6,989 bases of DNA from Bacteroidota bacterium (GCA_003242315.1 QGUY01000210.1:1-6989), one strand, 5' to 3'. Counted from the stretch's first letter, positions 1 through 6,333 are shown. A program made the numbers and translations. Notes: generated by a model not told the origin, from the letters alone.

Positions 1-583
1 CTTCCGAAAAAGGAGGTGCGGCCACGGGAAATTCGTCTGTGTAAAGCGATACGATGAGCGCATCCCGCGGTCCGGCTACACTGACTGTCGCATCAACAGA
101 AAGGTACCTTTTCCACAGGGGTTGATTGTCTTGCCGGATTGTAATATCCACCGGATGATCCGCGCGCAGCAGCAGTGGATAATTCCACACCTGCTTTTTT
201 CCGGCATGGATGATCCGCGCATTCAATACACCCCTGACAGATACAGGAAGCCGTATCGTTCCATCTATGCTGGACTCTCCGCGTACATTTTCAATCACCG
301 CTGTGGAGTCGCTTCGCAGCGCAGTGCCTTCCTTGTCCTTGAGATCATCTCGCAGTTCCCATTGTACCTGGTAGTCACTCAAGACACCTTCACGAATTTG
401 TAGTGAATACGACACCTCCCAACCCTGGGTAGTCTTCACAGGTACCATCCGAAATTGAAAGGGACCGTGGGTCTGATAGATATAACTATAGTTGATATCC
501 TGCAACGCCTGGCCTAGCACAACGCCAGGTACGCACGCAATCGCGAACAGGAAAAGCCACTGTCTAAAGCGCATAGTCGACAT
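1..583 (-). CDS. Exported protein, N-terminal part (candidate GWxTD-domain protein), runs off the left edge
   Basis: An open minus-strand frame begins at ATG 583-581 and continues without a stop to base 1, so 194 residues of the N-terminus are visible. The start MSTMRFRQWLFLFAIACVPG, followed by VVLGQA, is a good Sec signal peptide with likely cleavage after LG; a second in-frame ATG at 574 (MRFRQW) would serve equally well. The mature part reads QDINYSYIYQ, then FQFRMVPVKTTQGWEVSYSL and VQWELRD, a beta-rich pattern without membrane segments. From memory this resembles the N-terminal region of Bacteroidota GWxTD-domain proteins, but the defining GWxTD segment is C-terminal and lies outside the window, so the family name is tentative. 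That this is a real gene is well supported: a long open frame, a signal peptide and divergent placement against the methyltransferase. The function of such proteins is not established. Confidence 0.72.
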   Translation of the reverse strand, partial: MSTMRFRQWLFLFAIACVPGVVLGQALQDINYSYIYQTHGPFQFRMVPVKTTQGWEVSYSLQIREGVLSDYQVQWELRDDLKDKEGTALRSDSTAVIENVRGESSIDGTIRLPVSVRGVLNARIIHAGKKQVWNYPLLLRADHPVDITIRQDNQPLWKRYLSVDATVSVAGPRDALIVSLYTDEFPVAAPPFSE

Positions 584-586
584 TTT

Positions 587-594
587 GAAAATTA
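587..594 (-). promoter_or_regulatory. Possible -7 box for the leftward exported-protein gene
   Basis: Read on the minus strand, bases 594-587 are TAATTTTC, one mismatch from the Bacteroidota -7 consensus TAnnTTTG. It lies 3 bases before the ATG at 583, so a transcript would start close to the 583 or 574 start codon. No clear -33 TTTG is present at the right distance. This is weak evidence, supported mainly by its place in the short divergent spacer. Confidence 0.2.
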
Positions 595-628
595 AATAAC
601 GTTTCCGAATTATTCGAATCCGTTGCGG

Positions 629-636
629 TATTTTTG
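629..636 (+). promoter_or_regulatory. Candidate -7 box (TATTTTTG) for the methyltransferase gene
   Basis: TATTTTTG fits the Bacteroidota -7 consensus TAnnTTTG exactly and ends 6 bases before the ATG at 643. Transcription would then begin at or very near the A of the ATG, giving an almost leaderless mRNA. The -33 element is poor: only TTTC at 602-605 is near a workable distance. A chance match in a 59-base spacer is unlikely but possible. Confidence 0.35.
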
Positions 637-642
637 TCGCGC

Positions 643-1419
643 ATGGCGAAAGTGTTCACTACCGAGATTACATCTGAAACGATCAAGTCGGATAACCCCA
701 TACATCAACGGCTGTACAAGGCTTATCTTGTCGCCACGGAGTATGTACACGGCAATCTGCTCGAAGTGGGGTGTGGCGAAGGACGCGGTATCAATCTTTT
801 GAAACCCCTCGTTCAACATTACACCGCCATTGACAAGATAAAAGACGTTATCGCGTCGCTGAAAGTTCAACATCCGGAATCTACGTTCATTGCGTCCGAC
901 ATTCCTCCTTTTCCCATCAGCGAAAATGAGGCATTCGATAGCCTCGTCAGCTTCCAGGTGATTGAACACATTCGCGACGACGCTTACTTCCTTAGGGAGA
1001 TTCACCGGATGCTCAAACCTTCAGGAGTAGCACTCCTCACCACACCCAACCGTCGTATGTCGCTAACACGAAATCCGTGGCATATTCGAGAATACCTTCC
1101 CGATGAACTACGCAGCCTTGCAGCACAGGTGTTTAGCGATGTCACCGTCAAGGGAATAACGGGGAACGAAAAGGTTATGCGCTATTATGAGGATAACAAG
1201 GCTGCTGTGAGGCGCATCACGCGATGGGACATCTTTAACCTTCAGTATCGGCTGCCTGCTTGGTTGCTGAGAATTCCCTATGAGATTCTCAACCGCATGA
1301 ACCGAAACCGCCTCCAGAAGCACGATAACAAACTCGTATCGGGCATACGTCATGAAGACTACTTCGTCACTGACGATGCAGAAAACGCCCTGGACCTGCT
1401 GCTGATCGTGCGGAAGTAA
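643..1419 (+). CDS. Class I SAM-dependent methyltransferase
   Basis: The product is 258 residues, a normal length for a free-standing class I methyltransferase, with no signal peptide, so it is cytoplasmic. The Rossmann-fold motifs appear in order: motif I LLEVGCGEGRG (39-49) for the SAM glycine loop; an acidic residue ending strand 2, TAIDK (61-65); IASDIPPF (83-90); FDSLVSFQVIEHI (98-110), with the VIEHI typical of the Methyltransf_11/23 group; and LKPSGVALLTTPN (124-136). After the core, NPWHIREY and a hydrophobic, Arg-rich stretch (LPAWLLRIPYEILNRMNRNR) may form the acceptor site or touch a membrane. The substrate cannot be read from the sequence; small molecule, lipid or glycan are all possible. 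I chose ATG 643 over an in-frame TTG at 634 because that TTG overlaps the candidate -7 box and adds only three residues. There is no Shine-Dalgarno sequence. The divergent neighbour gives no clue to the substrate. Confidence 0.9.
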   Translation: MAKVFTTEITSETIKSDNPIHQRLYKAYLVATEYVHGNLLEVGCGEGRGINLLKPLVQHYTAIDKIKDVIASLKVQHPESTFIASDIPPFPISENEAFDSLVSFQVIEHIRDDAYFLREIHRMLKPSGVALLTTPNRRMSLTRNPWHIREYLPDELRSLAAQVFSDVTVKGITGNEKVMRYYEDNKAAVRRITRWDIFNLQYRLPAWLLRIPYEILNRMNRNRLQKHDNKLVSGIRHEDYFVTDDAENALDLLLIVRK

Positions 1420-1422
1420 GGG

Positions 1423-1450
1423 ATTTCTGACATGATTCCTTGTCAGGAAT
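1423..1450 (+). terminator. Candidate terminator hairpin after the methyltransferase gene
   Basis: Four bases after the stop codon lies an inverted repeat: ATTTCTGACA (1423-1432) pairs with TGTCAGGAAT (1441-1450) over 10 base pairs including one T-G wobble, around an 8-base loop. The downstream bases are only partly T-rich (TTGCCAATTTT), so this is not a textbook Rho-independent terminator. It could instead protect the mRNA 3' end. Confidence 0.42.
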
Positions 1451-1487
1451 TTGCCAATTTTGAACAATTTGGAGGCTGGTTATTTGG

Positions 1488-1495
1488 TAGCTTTG
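1488..1495 (+). promoter_or_regulatory. Candidate -7 box (TAGCTTTG) for the TPR gene
   Basis: TAGCTTTG matches the Bacteroidota TAnnTTTG -7 consensus exactly. A TTTG at 1468-1471 could be the -33 element, with a 16-base spacer that is shorter than the usual 19 or so. Transcription would start near 1500, leaving a leader of under 20 bases before ATG 1518. The position between a hairpin that may end the upstream transcript and the next start codon suits a promoter. Confidence 0.45.
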
Positions 1496-1517
1496 CAGTC
1501 AAACGTCCGCAGGATAT

Positions 1518-4500
1518 ATGCGATTTTTATCTGGCGCAGCTATCATTTTTTTCTGCCGGTCGGTCGCCTTCGCGCAGGCCGAGGATTCGCTCCAGACGAT
1601 TGCCTACCAACAGGCCCTTGAACAGCTCAGGCAGCAAAACTACCCCTCTGCAGAACAGGCGTTCACCAGGCTGATCGATGCTGGCTTCAAGAACAATGAA
1701 ATCTTCGTCGACCGCGGTGTGAGCCGTTACCATCAGAAAAACTTCAACGGCGCCCGCGAAGATTTCGATCAGGCTGTTCGCGCACGGATCAACACCGCGC
1801 GGTTGTTCGAGTATCGCGGCAACACCCGGTTCGCGCTTAAGGACTACGAAGGGGCTGCTATGGACCTGGAAAAGGCCATCGGCATGGGCGCCTCATCTTA
1901 CGAGACATTTGCCAACCTCGGCGATTGCAAGTTTCTTATGGAGAACATGCGCGACGCCATCCGGTTTTACGACCAGGCCGTCGCCACAGGAAAAGCTGAC
2001 GCCACCGTGTACAACAATCGCGGTAAAGCAAAAATGCTTTCGGGTGATATGAAGGGCGCCCTCCCCGACCTTGACAAAGCACTGCAACTTCGACCTGAGT
2101 ACGACCGCGCCCGCGAAAATCGCGGCGAGGCACGTTTTGCGCTTGAGGATTGGAAAGGCTGCGTCGAAGATTTCAGCAAGCTTGTCGCTTCAGGACGTAC
2201 CGACGTCGAATTGCTGAGAAAGCTGGGATCCGCTCATTACAATTTAGGTGACCACGCTGCCGCTGCATCCTCTCTTGCTGAAGTGGTGAAGCGGGGCGTC
2301 AAAGACAAAGATGTCTTCACTATGTATGGCATGAGCCTCGCGGCCTCCGGTGAGTGCAAAGAATCTGTGAACAGCCTCACGGCCGCGGTGTCAATGGGTG
2401 CTAACGACGTTGAAGTATTCCGGCAACTCGGTTTTTGTCAATACCGGAACAAAGACTACAAGGCAGCCGCGGCAAGCATAGGTCAGGCACTGGCTGGCGG
2501 AGCTAATGACAAGATACTGTACCTGTATAAAGGGCTTTCAGAATACGAGCTCAACGATTTCAACAACGCCGCTAACAATCTGGCCAAGGCAGTGTCCATG
2601 GGTGCAAAAGATGTTCCCGCCTTTATCGCACTGGGAAACATCGCATTTGACCAAAAACGCTGGCCCGACGCTATCAAATACTATGATGAAGCCTTAAAGG
2701 ACGGAGGCACTGATGCTGGGATCTACGAAAAGCGCGGACTGGCGAAGATGCACGCAGGTGATGCGCCGGGTGCCATTGTCGATTTCGATAAGGCGTTGAG
2801 CATTGACCCCAACCTTAAAAATGCGCGATATAACCGAGGCGCTATCCGCTTTGGTCAGTCTGATTATGCCAAAGCGATTGCCGACCTGGAGGCTGCGGGC
2901 GATGCGGGTGATCCCGCAGAAGTCGGACGCATGATGGGGATAGCGCTGTACCATACGGGCAACCGTGAGAAAGCTGCACCCTATCTCGAAAAAACTGTGA
3001 GCAGCGGAACGACGGACAAAGAAGCTTTGCGTCTGGCGGGTTATCTGCGTTACGACAAGGGCGACTACAAAGGCGCCGTCGATGCGCTGACCCGCGCCGA
3101 AGCGTCAGGAGTTAAGGAGGCGGAGCTTTACCTGAAACGCGGGTTGTCGCACTACAAAAACGGAACCTTCGCGGCAGCGATACCAGACCTTGAAAAGGCC
3201 GGATCTGAGACACTGGAAGTCGTCGAAGCGCACGGTATATCGCTCGTTCGTACTCAGCGAGAGAAGGACGCCCTTCCCATGCTGGACAAAGCCGTGGCGC
3301 TTGGGAGCAAGAACGCCGATGTACACTATGCGCTTGGCAACGCTGCGTTCCTTGCGAATGATTACGCGAAAGCTATACAGGCATACGACCGAGCAATTTC
3401 ACTTGGTGCGAATAACGAAATCATTTTCAACAACCGTGGTAAGGCAAAGTTGCTCGCCGGCCAGGTGCAGGAATCCATTACCGACTTTGACCGCGCCCTG
3501 GCACTGAAAAGCGATTACGTACAAGCCATGCGCAACCGCGGTACGGCTCGTTTCGAGTCGGGCCGCTACGACCTTGCCATCAGTGATCTTGCGGCAGTGG
3601 TCGCACGCAACGAAGGCACCGCCGCAGACCTGGCCATGCTGGGGAAGGCACGCTTCCATCAGAAGGACTATGCTGGTGCGGTTAACGACCTTACCCGCGC
3701 AATTGACGCCGGAGCTGCCGATGCCTCAGTGAACGCCGCACGTGGCATGGCTTACGGCCAACTGAAAGACTACGCGAAAGCATTGCCCGACCTCAATCGT
3801 GCCATCGAAGGCGGATCCGCTGAACCGCAGGTGCTCCTGGCGCGCGGAACGGCAAAGTATCACCTGGAAGACTATTCCGGAGCGCTTGCTGATTTCGACA
3901 AAGCCATTGCCGGGGGCGAAGCTACCGCGGAAGCATACGACATGCGCGGGCATTGCCGCTATCTGAAGAAAGACTACACCGGCGCGATCGAGGACTATAC
4001 ACATGCGGTTGAAAAGGATAGCAAACTAGCCATCGCATGGTTCCATCGCGGCGATGTGAAATTTGTGACGAACGATTACGCAGGAGCGATCGAAGACTAC
4101 AATCAGGCCGCTGCATTACACCTCACCGACCCGAAGTTGTTCAATAACCGTGGTAAAGCCTGGCACATGCTGAAGGATACGGAGAAGGCATTAAAAGACT
4201 ACAGTGAGGCAATTCGCATTAACCCGGACTATGCGAGAGCTTATGAAAATCGTGGCGACCTCATGCGCGAGAGTGGAAAAAACGAAAACGCGGTGAAGGA
4301 CTATCGCATGGTAGAAAAACTCTCTGAGTCCCCTGATGCATCGCTCCTCCGGAAAATCGGCGACACATACTACGACGGCAAGATGTATGTTCAGGCCCGG
4401 GACTACTTCGACCGAATCATAGCCGCGGGTGTACGTGATGCTGAAGTGTTTTATCGGCGCGCGGTGATTAACACCGAGGCGGAAGAATTCACCGCGGCAA

Positions 4501-4985
4501 TAAAGGACTATGAGGAAGCTTTTAAAGCCGGGATGAACACTGCGGAGCTGTTCATCAATCGCGCGCGAGCCTATATCCAACTGGGCGACACCAAGTCGGC
4601 CACAAGTGACCTGAACCGTGCCATAGAGCTCGATCCCTCCAACCCTGATCTCTACTTCAATCGCGCATTGATCAAAGAGGAGATGGAAGACTATGAAGGT
4701 GCGATGGTCGACTACAACAAGGTAATCAGCCTAAATCCGAAGGACGCCGTTGCTTACTACAACAGGGCTACTTGTAAGTCCCAATTGGGCGACTATGGTG
4801 CTGGTGTCTCTGATATGGATGAGGCCATCACACTGGATCCAAAGAATGCATCATTCTATAAGCAACGGGGTAATTTTTATTATCAGATGAAGGAACAGGA
4901 AAAAGCATGCTTTGACTGGCGCCGCGCGGTTGAATTTGGAGACGCCAAAGCAAAGTTCCAGATAGACCAGTACTGCAGGCGGTAA
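1518..4985 (+). CDS. Giant exported tetratricopeptide-repeat (TPR) protein
   Basis: The product has 1155 residues. MRFLSGAAIIFFCRSVAFA is a Sec signal peptide with cleavage before QAEDS, so the protein is predicted to act outside the cytoplasm. From about residue 28 to 1146 it consists of about 33 consecutive TPR units, with no catalytic domain, transmembrane helix or linker. Typical units are RGxxxYxxxDYxxAIxDxxxA. The position-8 Gly recurs at 67, 101, 135, 169, 203, 237, 271 and so on, exactly 34 residues apart over long stretches; in units 29-32 it is Ala (982, 1016, 1050, 1084). The final unit (ACFDWRRAVEFGDAKAK) and the tail QIDQYC are a C-terminal style I associate with Bacteroidota TPR proteins. 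TPR solenoids bind peptides or proteins, so a periplasmic or surface scaffold is likely, but the partner is unknown. AGGA at 1511-1514 sits close to the start and may be a weak ribosome-binding site. The gene is flanked by a candidate promoter and a candidate terminator, suggesting a single-gene transcript. Confidence 0.95.
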   Translation: MRFLSGAAIIFFCRSVAFAQAEDSLQTIAYQQALEQLRQQNYPSAEQAFTRLIDAGFKNNEIFVDRGVSRYHQKNFNGAREDFDQAVRARINTARLFEYRGNTRFALKDYEGAAMDLEKAIGMGASSYETFANLGDCKFLMENMRDAIRFYDQAVATGKADATVYNNRGKAKMLSGDMKGALPDLDKALQLRPEYDRARENRGEARFALEDWKGCVEDFSKLVASGRTDVELLRKLGSAHYNLGDHAAAASSLAEVVKRGVKDKDVFTMYGMSLAASGECKESVNSLTAAVSMGANDVEVFRQLGFCQYRNKDYKAAAASIGQALAGGANDKILYLYKGLSEYELNDFNNAANNLAKAVSMGAKDVPAFIALGNIAFDQKRWPDAIKYYDEALKDGGTDAGIYEKRGLAKMHAGDAPGAIVDFDKALSIDPNLKNARYNRGAIRFGQSDYAKAIADLEAAGDAGDPAEVGRMMGIALYHTGNREKAAPYLEKTVSSGTTDKEALRLAGYLRYDKGDYKGAVDALTRAEASGVKEAELYLKRGLSHYKNGTFAAAIPDLEKAGSETLEVVEAHGISLVRTQREKDALPMLDKAVALGSKNADVHYALGNAAFLANDYAKAIQAYDRAISLGANNEIIFNNRGKAKLLAGQVQESITDFDRALALKSDYVQAMRNRGTARFESGRYDLAISDLAAVVARNEGTAADLAMLGKARFHQKDYAGAVNDLTRAIDAGAADASVNAARGMAYGQLKDYAKALPDLNRAIEGGSAEPQVLLARGTAKYHLEDYSGALADFDKAIAGGEATAEAYDMRGHCRYLKKDYTGAIEDYTHAVEKDSKLAIAWFHRGDVKFVTNDYAGAIEDYNQAAALHLTDPKLFNNRGKAWHMLKDTEKALKDYSEAIRINPDYARAYENRGDLMRESGKNENAVKDYRMVEKLSESPDASLLRKIGDTYYDGKMYVQARDYFDRIIAAGVRDAEVFYRRAVINTEAEEFTAAIKDYEEAFKAGMNTAELFINRARAYIQLGDTKSATSDLNRAIELDPSNPDLYFNRALIKEEMEDYEGAMVDYNKVISLNPKDAVAYYNRATCKSQLGDYGAGVSDMDEAITLDPKNASFYKQRGNFYYQMKEQEKACFDWRRAVEFGDAKAKFQIDQYCRR
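1599..4955 (+). repeat. 33-unit TPR coding array with a seven-repeat higher-order period
   Basis: The coding array divides into three leading TPRs, four complete cycles of seven TPRs, and two trailing TPRs. The cycles lie at about 1905-2618 (residues 130-367), 2619-3320 (368-601), 3321-4034 (602-839) and 4035-4751 (840-1078). Marker residues recur once per cycle: the Gly of the first repeat at 135, 373, 607, 845; of the NNRGKAK-type second repeat at 169, 407, 641, 879; of the NRG-type third repeat at 203, 441, 675, 913. Cycle two is shorter by four residues, with losses near residues 466 and 570. The DNA copies have diverged at many third positions, so the duplications are old. The first three or four repeats of each cycle are clearly alike; the others less so. 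Confidence 0.75.
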
Positions 4986-5005
4986 TCCCGATTTTGGAAA
5001 GCATT

Positions 5006-5028
5006 CGGTGGACGCACCGCGATTTTTT
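5006..5028 (+). terminator. Candidate Rho-independent terminator after the TPR gene
   Basis: CGGTG (5006-5010) pairs perfectly with CACCG (5015-5019) around the 4-base loop GACG, and six Ts follow at 5023-5028 after a 3-base gap. It begins 20 bases after the TPR stop codon. The same segment can pair differently, as CGCGA (5018-5022) with TCGCG (5028-5032). An outer arm CCCGATT (4987-4993) pairs with AATCGGG (5046-5052), which is directly followed by five Ts. Confidence 0.5.
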
Positions 5029-5107
5029 CGCGTCTGCGCTTCAACAATCGGGTTTTTAAAAACTGGTCGATTATTTGCTTTAACGACGCTACGAAGCCAA
5101 CAACCAT

Positions 5108-5596
5108 ATGCGACACTTTTTGATCTTTCTCGTGGGGGCACTTCTTTTTGCCCCCTCCTGGGCTGGAGTTAAGACAATGGGCACCGTCACAACTGTTGTC
5201 GACGGGAACACGCTTGAGATCAATACAAGCGAAGGTCCAATGAGAATTCTGCTGTACGGCATTGATTGCCCGGAGATCGGGCAAGCCTACGGTGACGAGG
5301 CCAAAGCCCGACTGGAAAAGTTGCTGCTGAATCGACAGGTTACTGTCGACCTGATCAAGCAAGACCGGAAAGGCAATCATTACGCGCTCGTTTTTACGGA
5401 CGTGGGTGAAGACCCGCGTATTCATTTGCTTCGCGAAGGGCTTGCCTGGACCGTTGAAGACGGATCGGCTCAGGACCTTGAGCCTTATCGGAGTTTTGCG
5501 CAACAAAAGCGCAGGGGTCTGTGGCAGGAAAGCAAACCGACACCGCCCTGGGTCTACCGGAGGGAGCAATCCATGCTTGAACCAAAAGGCAGGTGA
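5108..5596 (+). CDS. Exported staphylococcal-nuclease-fold (SNase/thermonuclease-like) protein
   Basis: The product is 162 residues, usual for a one-domain SNase with a signal peptide. MRHFLIFLVGALLFAPSWA is the signal, cleaved before GVK, so the enzyme would be periplasmic or secreted. The fold is recognised from GTVTTVVDGNTLEI (25-38), MRILLYGIDCPEIGQAYG (45-62), the DRKGNHYALVF strand (86-96), LLREGLAW (107-114) and the family's usual ending GLWQ...PPWVYRR (137-152). Family members cut DNA or RNA with Ca2+. Compared with the Staphylococcus enzyme, Arg46, Asp53 and Glu56 match catalytic or metal residues R35, D40 and E43. The D21 position is Asn34 (DGNT for DGDT), T41 is Cys54, and the R87 position appears to be Asn90. 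Activity is therefore uncertain; it may be a non-catalytic or specialised subfamily. ATG 5108 directly precedes the signal peptide; no Shine-Dalgarno is seen. It stands alone, 122 bases after the TPR gene. Confidence 0.9.
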   Translation: MRHFLIFLVGALLFAPSWAGVKTMGTVTTVVDGNTLEINTSEGPMRILLYGIDCPEIGQAYGDEAKARLEKLLLNRQVTVDLIKQDRKGNHYALVFTDVGEDPRIHLLREGLAWTVEDGSAQDLEPYRSFAQQKRRGLWQESKPTPPWVYRREQSMLEPKGR

Positions 5597-5687
5597 CAAA
5601 ACCCCCTGTAACGGAACTTTGCCCCATCCTGCCGCGGTTTATCGATTCATACAAATGACTGCACAATTTTTTCAGCTGCACTACAGT

Positions 5688-5695
5688 TAAATATG
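5688..5695 (+). promoter_or_regulatory. Possible -7 box (TAAATATG) for the small exported protein
   Basis: TAAATATG differs by one base from TAnnTTTG, and a T-run (5667-5672) lies about 17 bases upstream where a -33 element would be. A start near 5700 would put the ATG at 5714 just inside the transcript and leave the upstream ATG at 5693 outside it. This agrees with the signal peptide beginning at 5714. One mismatch makes the match weak. Confidence 0.25.
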
Positions 5696-5713
5696 TGTAA
5701 TATCACGTCAGCT

Positions 5714-6103
5714 ATGCGGTCATCAACTTTTCTTATCGTGATATTCCTGGCCTGCGGAGTAACAGCCTTTGCACAGGAAAAGAAGGACAGGAAGTCGAAG
5801 CGGTCGAACAAGCAGACCGAAGTGAATCATCCCACTTCGATCGACCCGAGCTACCCGACCATGAATTATGAACCAAAAGGCAAAAGTGAACGGCGTAGCA
5901 ACACCAAGTTCGAAATCACCTACGACGCTGAAAAGCGGTTCTATGAGCAAATGGAGCGCGTGGCCAAGGCGAGAAAGAAAGCTGAGAAAGAACTCATGAA
6001 GCCGCAATACACCGATCCCATGTACTTTGGACACAAGCGGCCACCCAAGAAACGCCCACCTGGCAAGATGAAGTACTGCAAGGAATGCGGTATCCGACAC
6101 TAA
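5714..6103 (+). CDS. Small basic exported protein with C-terminal C-x2-C-x3-H motif, function unknown
   Basis: The product is 129 residues from ATG 5714. I prefer this start to the in-frame ATG at 5693 because MRSSTFLIVIFLACGVTAFA is then a clean signal peptide, cleaved before QEKKD. The mature protein of about 109 residues is very basic. A Lys/Arg-rich polar start (21-35) is followed by a low-complexity segment with IDPSYPTMNYEPKG (43-56) and a charged, probably helical stretch (71-95, AEKRFYEQMERVAKARKKAE). A Pro/Lys-rich stretch HKRPPKKRPPGKMK (107-120) leads to the end YCKECGIRH, with Cys122, Cys125 and the terminal His129. I do not recognise an established family. The signal peptide, coherent composition and Cys/His end argue that it is a real gene. 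The Cys-x2-Cys could bind metal or form a disulfide in the periplasm; neither can be decided from sequence. It is 117 bases after the nuclease gene, so co-transcription is uncertain. Confidence 0.75.
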   Translation: MRSSTFLIVIFLACGVTAFAQEKKDRKSKRSNKQTEVNHPTSIDPSYPTMNYEPKGKSERRSNTKFEITYDAEKRFYEQMERVAKARKKAEKELMKPQYTDPMYFGHKRPPKKRPPGKMKYCKECGIRH

Positions 6104-6265
6104 GCGGCACAAAGGTTGACTATTGATGAGGTTAACGCTGCTCAACCAGAGTCAGCGCGCGACCTATACCGATTGCGACAAGCGTTTTCGGCTGTCATAA
6201 CCAAGGACACTTTCCCTTCGTTGGAAATATTCGACGCGGCTGTAAATTGCAGCGTGAATGTCGCA

Positions 6266-6286
6266 CCACGTGTAACACATGCATGT
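6266..6286 (+). promoter_or_regulatory. Operator-like inverted repeats upstream of gapN
   Basis: Within the 230-base spacer before gapN, CACGTGT and ACACATG (6267-6280) form a 7-base inverted repeat around a single A with one mismatch. It overlaps the perfect 10-base palindrome ACATGCATGT (6277-6286). The site ends 47 bases before the gapN start, a reasonable place for a transcription-factor site. No regulator gene or convincing promoter box accompanies it, and short palindromes also occur by chance. I see no gene or RNA structure elsewhere in 6104-6333. Confidence 0.2.
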
Positions 6287-6333
6287 CTCGCGCCCGTTGA
6301 AGTAGTCAACCTTTTGTTAATCTCATCCAACTC

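Noticed and set aside
122..403. Plus-strand open frame of 93 codons
   Set aside because: It lies antisense to the signal-peptide-bearing gene at 1-583, and its product has no recognisable features.
612..619. Palindrome ATTCGAAT in the divergent spacer
   Set aside because: Eight bases are too short to call an operator, and there is no second copy.
634..642. TTG start for the methyltransferase
   Set aside because: It coincides with the candidate -7 box, and ATG 643 three codons later is simpler.
1432..1674. Plus-strand frame of 80 codons overlapping the TPR gene start
   Set aside because: Its second half is an out-of-frame reading of the TPR gene, and its start lies inside the candidate terminator hairpin.
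1905..4751. CRISPR-like or minisatellite DNA repeats
   Set aside because: The periodicity is in the protein; the DNA copies are diverged and in frame, with no identical repeats or spacers.
4883..5599. Minus-strand open frame of 238 codons
   Set aside because: It is antisense to the end of the TPR gene, the terminator region and the whole nuclease gene, all well supported; its translation shows no domain or plausible composition.
5578..5882. 14-base direct repeat TGAACCAAAAGGCA at 5578-5591 and 5869-5882, coding EPKG in both the nuclease and the small protein
   Set aside because: Only four codons are shared, with no flanking similarity; probably coincidence.
5723..6145. Minus-strand open frame of 140 codons
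   Set aside because: It mirrors the small basic protein gene; its Leu/Phe/Val-rich product is what antisense of Lys/Glu-rich codons gives.
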